A DNA stretch of 64,000 nucleotides from Bacteroidota bacterium (GTDB lineage Bacteria; Bacteroidota; Bacteroidia; 2-12-FULL-35-15): contig JAOQAG010000017.1 in assembly GCA_025963715.1 (NCBI GenBank), positions 124,001-188,000 of the forward strand, in the 5' to 3' direction. Of this stretch, positions 45,342 to 52,528 are shown one piece after another. The position numbers were made by a program, and so were the translations under genes. Position 1 is the stretch's first letter; each line of letters starts with the position of its first letter. The notes below the pieces were generated by a model. That model saw only the letters and a list, made by a program, of their open reading frames with translations. It did no database searches and had not been told where the DNA came from.

Positions 45342-46082
45342 ATGAAAATAAAAACCACCATTCTCTCCATTTTTATTGCATTCATCGGGATCATTACCAG
45401 CAACAGCGCAAAAGCGCAGGATACCATCGTAAAAACAAACGGCGAAATTATTTATGGGAAAGTGCTGGAAGTAGGCACCAATGGCGTATCCTATAAAAAA
45501 GCGCCGATCAAGGAAAGCACTACGTATGTGGATAATAAAAAGGATATTTTGTACATCCGTTTTCACAACGGCGAAAAACAATTGTTTGCCAACACAACCA
45601 CTGTTCCGGTGTTACCCAATTCAAATCAAACACCCACAAACACAGTTCCTATGGCTTCCGGCGATAATGGTTATTTAAAATCCGGACCGGTAAGTAACCA
45701 GTACAAGATCGATCATATTGACAGAAAATTTACGATCAACGGACAAAAAGCAGGAATAAAAGATGTGGACCGTTTGCTGGCAAAATCTACCAATCCGGCG
45801 GTGCAGATCGCTGCAAAAACAGCAAAAGCAACCAAGATCGCGCAAAAAATTATTAAGCTTACATCTATTGGAACTACCGTGGGCGGCGGCTTTACATCTG
45901 TAGCTACCATTTCGCAATTTGTAACGGCTTATCAAACCAAAACCCTTTCACCAAAATATTACGTAAATGCAGGTGTGAGCTTATTAGGCACTATGAGTTT
46001 GCCGATCACATCGAAGATCTTAAAAAACAGGCGCGATAAATTGTATGATAAAGCAATTGACCTGTACAATTTAAAAAACTAA
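45342..46082 (+). CDS. Secreted protein of unknown function
   Basis: 246 residues from the ATG at 45342. The frame is open upstream to 45285, but the extra 19 residues precede a normal signal peptide (MKIKTTILSIFIAFIGIITS, cleavage after KAQ). The mature N-terminus has a short repeat-like beta unit (TIVKTNGEIIYGKVLEVGTN, then VSYKKAP, DILYIRFHNGEKQLF) seen in many Bacteroidota secreted proteins. The C-terminal half has two hydrophobic patches (GTTVGGGFTSVATI and AGVSLLGTMSLPI), possibly membrane-associated. I do not recognise a named family. A terminator follows at 46113. Confidence 0.8.
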   Translation: MKIKTTILSIFIAFIGIITSNSAKAQDTIVKTNGEIIYGKVLEVGTNGVSYKKAPIKESTTYVDNKKDILYIRFHNGEKQLFANTTTVPVLPNSNQTPTNTVPMASGDNGYLKSGPVSNQYKIDHIDRKFTINGQKAGIKDVDRLLAKSTNPAVQIAAKTAKATKIAQKIIKLTSIGTTVGGGFTSVATISQFVTAYQTKTLSPKYYVNAGVSLLGTMSLPITSKILKNRRDKLYDKAIDLYNLKN

Positions 46083-46112
46083 GAACATATTTTGTAGATA
46101 AACCCGGAAAAG

Positions 46113-46139
46113 CCTTTCAGATCATCGAAAGGTTTTTTT
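46113..46139 (+). terminator. Terminator after the secreted protein
   Basis: GCCTTTC, AGATCATC, GAAAGG followed by TTTTTTTATT, 30 bp after the stop codon. Confidence 0.7.
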
Positions 46140-46190
46140 ATTAAATAAGTATCCGGAATTTTGGACTATAAAAGAAATTATTTTAAGAAC

Positions 46191-46313
46191 GTCATTGCGA
46201 GGGCTTTTCGCCCGAAGCAATCTCATTCAGGTTTTATACTCTGGTGTGAGATTGCTTCGGGCGAAAAGCCCTGTGCCACCGCTAAAGCTACGGCGACACG
46301 CGGTCGCAATGAC
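46191..46313. repeat. MITE-like 123 bp element with GTCATTGCGA ends
   Basis: Terminal inverted repeats GTCATTGCGA/TCGCAATGAC bound the element. Inside, 26 bp perfect arms (46200-46225 and 46247-46272; AGGGCTTTTCGCCCGAAGCA on the left) flank a 21 bp loop. The right end adds a GTGCCACCGCTAAAGC segment and a CGGCGACACGCGG stretch. It encodes no protein. Only one copy was noticed here. Confidence 0.75.
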
Positions 46314-46376
46314 GCGTTAATTAAACTGTTTACGATAAAAATAAAATTGGTGTACGTTTTCTTCTCTCCATTTTTA

Positions 46377-48806
46377 TTAATTCGTTTTCAGGCGGTTCAG
46401 CTCGTCCTGTGTACCTTTTTGTTTTTCCTGCCTTTGAAACTGCGATCTTCCCAGCTTCCAGGTAAGTGTTAAACGTACGCGCTGCGAATCGCTGTAAAAT
46501 TTTGACGTGTAATTAATATTCTGAAATTTTTCGGTATTCGAGTAACGGTCCGTATGAAATACATCGCCGCAGCTAAGCCTTGCTGTAGCTTTTCCTTTGG
46601 CAAATATTTTACGGATCCCGGCATCTGTCACAAAAATGGGTGCATTTACCACATAGCCATTAATGTTCACCGTGCGGTAAAATACGTTTACTTCAAACGA
46701 CCAGTCGTGCGACAAATTAATCGAATTCAGCAAATTAGCGATCGCTGTATAACCCGCTTTGCTGTAATATCCTTCCTGGCTGTTGCCGAAATAGTGATCG
46801 TGAAAAGCGTTCACCGTTGCAGTTAACGTCCACCATTTTGTAGGATGCAGCGTTGATGTCACTAAAATATTAAAAGAGTTATACGTGCTCATGTTTTCGC
46901 TGATCGTATACAGCACATGCGTGCTTTCATTCTGATGTGTGGCATCGGAGATCACATTTGTCATGTGCAGGAAACCCAAACTGACGCTGAAAAAACCTTT
47001 ATACAAGTAATCAATACCTAAATTATCACTCAATTGCGGTTGCAGGTAAGGATTGCCGACACTATATGTATACGGGTTACGGTAAAACCGGAAAGGATTC
47101 AGTTCACCATAATCCGGGCGGTCGATCCGGCGGCTGTACGAAAAATTAAGCGTATTGCTGCTGTCCACTTTCCAGTTCACAAAAAACGAAGGGAAAATTT
47201 TAAAATAATTGATCTTTACCGTCGAATCATTTATTTTCTGAATGCCTCTGGCATTGGTGCCTTCGCCACGCAGACCGATCTGCATCTCTACTTTTTTAGA
47301 AAGCGGTTTTGAAAAATTCAGATAGCCCGCATAAATATTTTCGCGGTATACAAAATGATTTGTTTTAGCAGTGTCGTTCACCGCAATACCATTGTTCACA
47401 TTCCAGTAATGCGCATAGTTCTCCGATGCCACATCGCTTGCTTTCAGCCCCGTTTCAATCTTTCCGTTTTTCCACACCGGCTGTTCGTAATCCACATTCG
47501 CAGCAAGAATGTTCACCGTTTCCGGAAGCTTGTAACGCAGCGTGGTAGAGTAGACCGGGTACTGATTTTGAGTCGCTGCATGCCGCGTTACATCTTCTTC
47601 ATTGCCTGTGAAAGAATACGCCACATAATCCACATTCGCCGAAAATTCTTTCCCCGTTGTATCGATCTTGTATTTATAATTAAGATTGCCGCCAAAGTTA
47701 TACGATACGCCGGTTTTGGTAGTGGCTGTATTTAATACCGAATCCATTTCATTATTGGCATTGTACACTTTTGATTCATCATCTCCGGCTGCCTGGTTGG
47801 CATTCCAGTAAACTTCAGCCACTGCACCCAGCGTTTGTTTTTTATTGATCTCGTAATCCATACCGGCACGGCCGCCACTTCCCTCATTATGGTTCAATTG
47901 CAGCCAGTGCTCATTAAATTCGGCTGAAGTAACGCCATTTTCCGTAAAAATATTTTTCTGGTCCGATGCATTATAAGATTTCATATAATATGAATTATTA
48001 TTTGCAAAAAAATTGAACTTTTTTGTCCGGTAATTCATATTAAAGCCGCCGCCTTTGCCACTGTAAAAGCCTTGTCCGTAAATTCCATATACCTGCGCAT
48101 TCAATCCCAGGTTCTTATCTTTTACCAATACAATATTAATCACCGCGTTTCCGCTCGCATCAAATTTGGAAGAAGGGTTCGTGATCACTTCGATCTTCTC
48201 GATCTGGCTTGCATCCAGGCTTTTTAAAAAGTTAGCCGCATCGGCTGCCGACATATACGAAGCGCGCCCGTCGATCATGATCAGTACGCCCGATTTTCCC
48301 CTTACGGAGATCTGATCGTTGCCATCCACCGTTACACCGGGAAGTTTTTTCAATACTTCCAATCCGTTAAATCCCGCTCCGATAATACTGTTCTGGATGT
48401 TATAAACCGTGCGGTCGATCTTGTGTTCCATAAACGACCGCTCGGCCACTACTTCCACATCCTTCAATAATTTTGCATCTTCCTGCAGTTTGATCGTGCC
48501 GGTGTTGATCCCTGCCTTTTTATCCGTGATCGTGATCGGGTTGCTTTTCCATTTTTTATAGCCGGTATAATTTATCCCTACGTAAAAAGTACCGGTATCT
48601 TTGATCTCCAGCTGAAAAAAGCCTGCACTATCAGTTGTAGCGCCGGTGATCAGTAATGAATCCGATGATCGCAACAGTAAAACATTGCAATACGGAATGC
48701 TTTTTTGTGAAGCATCTGTTATTTTACCGCTGATCTGTGCATGCACAAAAACAGGTAAAATAAAGAGGAACAGGAGAAATGTATTTTTTATGTAGTGGTT
48801 AGCCAT
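46377..48806 (-). CDS. TonB-dependent receptor-like outer membrane protein (OMP_b-brl_3)
   Basis: 809 residues. Signal peptide (FLLFLFILPVFVHAQ, cleavage near 24). A carboxypeptidase-regulatory-like domain spans about 25-110 (GKITDASQKSIPYCNVLLL). The plug domain (about 115-230) includes LKKLPGVTVDGNDQISVRGK and VLIMIDGRASYMSA. A 22-strand-type barrel of the outer-membrane beta-barrel family 3 ends the protein. The last residues (QRQEKQKGTQDELNRLKTN) are polar and do not end in an aromatic residue, unusual for a barrel but common in this subfamily. It is likely an outer-membrane transporter or adhesin; no SusD partner is nearby and the substrate is unknown. Confidence 0.9.
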   Translation of the reverse strand: MANHYIKNTFLLFLFILPVFVHAQISGKITDASQKSIPYCNVLLLRSSDSLLITGATTDSAGFFQLEIKDTGTFYVGINYTGYKKWKSNPITITDKKAGINTGTIKLQEDAKLLKDVEVVAERSFMEHKIDRTVYNIQNSIIGAGFNGLEVLKKLPGVTVDGNDQISVRGKSGVLIMIDGRASYMSAADAANFLKSLDASQIEKIEVITNPSSKFDASGNAVINIVLVKDKNLGLNAQVYGIYGQGFYSGKGGGFNMNYRTKKFNFFANNNSYYMKSYNASDQKNIFTENGVTSAEFNEHWLQLNHNEGSGGRAGMDYEINKKQTLGAVAEVYWNANQAAGDDESKVYNANNEMDSVLNTATTKTGVSYNFGGNLNYKYKIDTTGKEFSANVDYVAYSFTGNEEDVTRHAATQNQYPVYSTTLRYKLPETVNILAANVDYEQPVWKNGKIETGLKASDVASENYAHYWNVNNGIAVNDTAKTNHFVYRENIYAGYLNFSKPLSKKVEMQIGLRGEGTNARGIQKINDSTVKINYFKIFPSFFVNWKVDSSNTLNFSYSRRIDRPDYGELNPFRFYRNPYTYSVGNPYLQPQLSDNLGIDYLYKGFFSVSLGFLHMTNVISDATHQNESTHVLYTISENMSTYNSFNILVTSTLHPTKWWTLTATVNAFHDHYFGNSQEGYYSKAGYTAIANLLNSINLSHDWSFEVNVFYRTVNINGYVVNAPIFVTDAGIRKIFAKGKATARLSCGDVFHTDRYSNTEKFQNINYTSKFYSDSQRVRLTLTWKLGRSQFQRQEKQKGTQDELNRLKTN

Positions 48807-49258
48807 GGGTTCAAATATAAAGCAAATTGATGCAGGCGTTTCAACCGCTCAACACATTTTAACCTTTTTTAAAAGGGAAATTGTTAAAATAGCATAACGC
48901 GGAATTCGCTTTTAGATACAAAGACGCAGAAAATAAAGTACGGATGATACGGATAACGAACAGGAGCGAATATTACGAATCTGTGCATTGGAAATAAATC
49001 AATAAACGGTCTGTCATCCCGGGCGTGACCCGGGATGACAGCTTATAAGAAAAAGTTTACATAAAATTATGCATCTTAACACGCAGCATCCACCCGGTTT
49101 CGTAATATTCGCTCCTGTTCGTTATCCGTACCACACAGATTCGTAAATTTGTAATCATTCGTAACATATACACAGATTCGTTATTCGTTAAATTCGTTAT
49201 TCGCTGTTTCAAACACAGCAAACTTTAAACTTTTGAACTTTAAACTTTGAACTAACAT
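48807..49258. other. Repeat-rich gap upstream of the pirin gene
   Basis: 452 bp. Repeats in order: GGATAACGAACAGGAGCGAA...ACGAATCTGTG (48951-48985); a CCCGGG hairpin (49012-49040); the same GGATAACG repeat inverted (49101-49132); then ACACAGATTCGTTATTCG fragments; and an AAACTTTAAACTTTTGAACT tract (about 49219-49254) that ends 4 bp before the pirin ATG. No gene was seen. Confidence 0.7.
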
Positions 49259-50146
49259 ATGTCCAACATCAACTTAATAATCGAAGAACGGCCTGCCGAC
49301 ATCGGCTCTTTTATGGTGGGCCGCTTATTGCCTTTCCGTGGAAAACGTATGGTAGGGCCTTTCATCTTTATCGATCACATGGGCCCAGCGCAGTTAACCG
49401 GTAGCGAAAATTTTGATGTGCCGCCGCATCCGCACATCGGGCTTTCCACGCTTACGTACCTTTTTGAAGGTAAGATCATGCACCGCGATAGTTTGGGAAC
49501 CGCCATCGAGATCAAGCCGCAGCAGGTAAACTGGATGACTGCGGGAAAAGGCATTGTGCATTCGGAACGCACACCCGAATATTTACGTCATGCGGATAAA
49601 TCCATGCACGGATTGCAGATCTGGGTAGCCATGCCAAAAGAGTTGGAACAATCGGAACCCTCCTTTTTTCATGCCAATGAAGAAGAGCTGCCAGCATGGG
49701 AAACAGAGGGCATTCATTATAAACTGATCGCAGGAAAAGCATTTGGAAAACAATCGCCGGTGCCTGTACACAGCAATTTATTTTTGCTGGAATTAAAAAG
49801 CAAACAAGCACAAAAAGTCAATATCGGGCATGAGCTCTTCGGCGAAGCTGCCATTTATATTTTAGAAGGAAACATTGAGAACGAAGGAATAACATACGAA
49901 CCGAAACGTATCCTGGTGGCAAAAGAAAGCCAGCTGTGCGAATTTACACTGGCAGCAAACAGTACTATTTATATTTTCGGTGGAGATGCTTTTCCCGAAG
50001 AACGCTTTATTTACTGGAATTTTGTTGCCAGCAGCCAGGAGCTGATCGAAAATGCAAAACAAAAATGGCAGGCACAAACATTTCCAATAATAGCAGGCGA
50101 AACAGAATTTGTACCGCTGCCGCCATCACATCCTAACTTTAAATAA
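49259..50146 (+). CDS. Pirin family protein
   Basis: 295 residues, the typical pirin length. The N-terminal cupin holds the metal site: FIDHMGPAQL, PHPHIGLSTLTYLFEGKI (two His), and HSERTPEY (His plus Glu). The second cupin is at about 170-285. Bacterial pirins include quercetin 2,3-dioxygenases and redox-linked regulators; which activity applies here cannot be told. It starts at the ATG 49259, directly after an AAACTTTGAACT repeat tract, and ends 2 bp before an OsmC gene, so the two are co-transcribed. Confidence 0.94.
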   Translation: MSNINLIIEERPADIGSFMVGRLLPFRGKRMVGPFIFIDHMGPAQLTGSENFDVPPHPHIGLSTLTYLFEGKIMHRDSLGTAIEIKPQQVNWMTAGKGIVHSERTPEYLRHADKSMHGLQIWVAMPKELEQSEPSFFHANEEELPAWETEGIHYKLIAGKAFGKQSPVPVHSNLFLLELKSKQAQKVNIGHELFGEAAIYILEGNIENEGITYEPKRILVAKESQLCEFTLAANSTIYIFGGDAFPEERFIYWNFVASSQELIENAKQKWQAQTFPIIAGETEFVPLPPSHPNFK

Positions 50147-50148
50147 AT

Positions 50149-50544
50149 ATGGTTACCATCAACGCACACATTGCTAAAGAAAAATACCAAACCACGATTA
50201 AAAGCGCTACCAATTTAATTGTAGCCGATGAGCCCGAAGAGAATGGCGGAAACGATTTCGGATTTTCTCCTTCTGAGCTGCTTGCGGCATCGCTGGGCGC
50301 TTGTACATCCATTACCCTGCGTATGTATGCCGACCGGAAAGGCTGGGACCTGGAGGATCTGAATGTGGAAGTTTCGTTTACGCGCGATCCTGAAAAAAAC
50401 ATGTCTACGTTTACACGCAAGATCAAATTCACAGGCAGTTTAACCGGGGAGCAAAAAGAACGGCTGATGAAGATCGCCGACAGCTGCCCTACGCACAAAG
50501 CGCTCACCAACCCGATCACGGTAAATACCGAACAGGTAGCATAA
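50149..50544 (+). CDS. OsmC-family peroxiredoxin-like protein
   Basis: 131 residues. Both redox cysteines of the family are present: LAASLGACTSITLRMYA (near residue 49) and IADSCPTHKALTNPI (near 113). Such proteins reduce organic hydroperoxides in the cytoplasm. It begins 2 bp after pirin. The two may form a small oxidative-stress unit, followed 440 bp later by an aldo/keto reductase. No OhrR-type regulator is adjacent. Confidence 0.94.
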   Translation: MVTINAHIAKEKYQTTIKSATNLIVADEPEENGGNDFGFSPSELLAASLGACTSITLRMYADRKGWDLEDLNVEVSFTRDPEKNMSTFTRKIKFTGSLTGEQKERLMKIADSCPTHKALTNPITVNTEQVA

Positions 50545-50587
50545 TTTTAAAAGAGTATCAGGAACTTTGCAGCACAAAAAAATTTTA

Positions 50588-50675
50588 ACCACATAAGGCA
50601 CAAAGAAAACATAAGCTCTGAGTGTTATTGCTTAGTTTACGCTTAGCCTTATGTTTTCTTTGTGCCTTATGTGGT
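50588..50675. repeat. ACCACATAAGGCACAAAG inverted repeat
   Basis: Left arm ACCACATAAGGCACAAAGAA continuing to AAACATAAG. The right arm is its complement, CTTATGTTTTCTTTGTGCC, ending TTATGTGGT. Arms are about 28 bp around a spacer of about 30 bp. It lies 44 bp after osmC and could act as a terminator for both strands. Confidence 0.8.
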
Positions 50676-50763
50676 AGAAGTAAGGGAGTAGAATTTATAA
50701 GAGCATGGAAGCAGGTTAAACCAGATTGAAATATTCTGCTGCCAATTGGTTAAAAATAAGAGA

Positions 50764-50957
50764 ATGCTCATTCTGCAGACTCTTTCGGCCTGTTCAGTAA
50801 TAGCGGTAATGAGCGGTAGAAGAATTAAAGCTACGAAGCCATGACTGCGTCGGTGAAATTATCCGCGGTTTTCCTGCAGCGTTAGCGGAAGGAAAAATTA
50901 CCTTACAGGCCGGTCCGCCGCGGCGGATTGTAACTTTTTGCCTTCAAAAAGTTAAAA
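50764..50957 (-). repeat. Dispersed 190 bp repeat, copy 3 (inverted)
   Basis: On the minus strand it reads the same block order as copies 1 and 2, with TCCGCCGCGGCGGA at 50914-50927. It starts on the plus strand with ATTCTGCAGACTCTTTC and ends with the hairpin CTTTTTGCCTTCAAAAAG, 27 bp before the aldo/keto reductase ATG. Confidence 0.85.
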
Positions 50958-50983
50958 TATAAATTTTAAAATAATCATTACTC

Positions 50984-51826
50984 ATGGAAACAACAAAACA
51001 TTTAACCTTCCGGATAGGAGGGGAGCTGGAAATAAACCGCCTCGGTTATGGCGGCATGCGACTTACCGGCCCGGGCGTATGGGGCGATGTAGATGATCGT
51101 GAAAACGCAAAAAAAGTATTGAGAACAGCCGTGGAAGGCAGTGTAAATTTTATAGACACAGCCGAAGCATACGGCCCGTATACCAACGAAACGCTTATTG
51201 CGGAAGCATTGCACCCGTATCGCAAAGGATTGGTAATTGCTACCAAAAGCGGGCTCGACCGTATCGGGCCAAGTGAATGGCAGGTAAATGGCAGGCCGGA
51301 ACGCATTATACAGGGAATTGAAGGCAGCTTGAAACGCCTGAAAGTAGAGCAAATTGATCTTTGGCAATTACACCGGATCGACCCGAATGTGCCCGTGGAA
51401 GAAACACTGGGGCCGGTGGCGGATGCTGTAAAAGCCGGAAAGATCCGCTTTGTGGGATTATCCGAAGTAAACATTGCGCAGATCGAACAAGCCGAAAAGG
51501 TGATACCGATCGTATCCATACAGAATATGTACAACCTGGGCGAGCGTAAATGGGAAGAACTGGTAGATTATACTGCAAAACGCAACATGGCCTTCATTCC
51601 CTGGTATCCATTGGCTGCGGGGCCGGGCAAACTGGAAGAAAAGATTGTAAAGATCGCTGCAAAGCATAAAGCAACTACCGCACAGGTGGCGCTGGCATGG
51701 CTGCTGAAACGTTCTCCCAACATTTTACTGATTCCGGGAACGGGTTCTGTAGCACATTTAAAGGAAAACCTGGGCGGCGCAAATGTAAGCTTGTCGGATG
51801 CCGATTTTGAGGAATTATCTGCTTAA
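50984..51826 (+). CDS. Aldo/keto reductase
   Basis: 280 residues. The catalytic tetrad is visible: Asp and Tyr in FIDTAEAYGPYTNE (about 58-63), Lys in VIATKSGLD (about 88) and His in DLWQLHRID (about 127). NADPH-binding motifs LIPGTGSVAHLKENLGG are at the end. It reduces aldehydes or ketones in the cytoplasm; the substrate is not predictable. The start ATG follows a copy of the 190 bp repeat by 27 bp, so the repeat supplies part of its 5' region. Confidence 0.94.
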   Translation: METTKHLTFRIGGELEINRLGYGGMRLTGPGVWGDVDDRENAKKVLRTAVEGSVNFIDTAEAYGPYTNETLIAEALHPYRKGLVIATKSGLDRIGPSEWQVNGRPERIIQGIEGSLKRLKVEQIDLWQLHRIDPNVPVEETLGPVADAVKAGKIRFVGLSEVNIAQIEQAEKVIPIVSIQNMYNLGERKWEELVDYTAKRNMAFIPWYPLAAGPGKLEEKIVKIAAKHKATTAQVALAWLLKRSPNILLIPGTGSVAHLKENLGGANVSLSDADFEELSA

Positions 51827-51843
51827 CCGGTTGCAGAAAAGGA

Positions 51844-51968
51844 GCCACAGATTCACAGATTTTAAATAATAAAAAGGGAAATTATACAAATTATTAGTAA
51901 TCTCATCGCGGAAGCGGTGATAATCCTTTTTAATTTTTTTAACTCAAAAAAATCTGTGAATCTGTGGC
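51844..51968. repeat. CCACAGATT inverted repeat
   Basis: Left arm GCCACAGATTCACAGATTT, right arm AAATCTGTGAATCTGTGGC, with a central ATCTCATCGCGGAAGCGGTGAT hairpin about 51900-51922. It lies 18 bp after the aldo/keto reductase stop and may terminate it. Confidence 0.85.
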
Positions 51969-52071
51969 TAAAAACATTTGAAATTTCGGTGTAAAATATT
52001 GATTTTTAGTCTATTATGAGTTATTTCTCGATTCAGTCAACTCAAATTCTCGACTTTTTTCAATAAAATAG

Positions 52072-52101
52072 TTTGTGAAACAGAAAAACTTTTTATCTTT
52101 G
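52072..52101 (+). promoter_or_regulatory. rpmH promoter (TTTG ... TATCTTTG)
   Basis: TTTG at 52072-52075 and TATCTTTG at 52094-52101, 18 bp apart, match the Bacteroidota -33/-7 consensus closely. The ATG of rpmH is 85 bp downstream, leaving a leader of about 75 nt. Confidence 0.7.
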
Positions 52102-52185
52102 CATCCCGATTTAGAAATGGATCGCTGGTTTAAACAGAATATTAATTTGCTTTTCGGTTAAGAAAAGCGCAAATCATAGATAAAA

Positions 52186-52344
52186 ATGGCATTACGTACG
52201 TTCCAACCATCGCAAAAGAAAAGAAAAAACAAACACGGTTTCCGTGAAAGAATGGCATCTGCAAATGGTCGCAGAGTATTAAGATCACGTAGAGCTAAAG
52301 GAAGAAAAAAATTAACTGTTTCTGACGAAAAAACTCATAAATAG
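52186..52344 (+). CDS. rpmH: Ribosomal protein L34
   Basis: 52 residues: [19 protein letters not shown], then [17 protein letters not shown], then [12 protein letters not shown]. This is the highly conserved L34 sequence, with a C-terminal extension KTHK. L34 is part of the 50S subunit. The usual partner rnpA is not downstream; carB follows instead, so the rpmH-rnpA-dnaA arrangement is broken here, as often in Bacteroidota. It has its own promoter and terminator. Confidence 0.97.
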   Translation: MALRTFQPSQKKRKNKHGFRERMASANGRRVLRSRRAKGRKKLTVSDEKTHK

Positions 52345-52382
52345 AAATTGATAAATGATATTTCAATTTGAATAATTCAATA

Positions 52383-52416
52383 AAAAATGCTTCTCGTAAG
52401 AGAAGCATTTTTTTTG
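52383..52416 (+). terminator. rpmH terminator
   Basis: AAAAATGCTTCTC, GTAA loop, GAGAAGCATTTTTTTT. It is 39 bp after the rpmH stop and separates it from carB. Confidence 0.9.
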
Positions 52417-52528
52417 CCCGGATATGTTGAAAATCTATAATAAAATTCAAATTAACAAACACTCAAAAATGATACTTTCGTAATCATTTTCAAATTAGAA
52501 AATTTTCAAATCAGCACATTAATAAGAT

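Noticed and set aside
52072-52416. Replication origin next to rpmH
   Set aside because: No dnaA, rnpA or DnaA-box cluster is visible. In Bacteroidota rpmH is often away from the origin.
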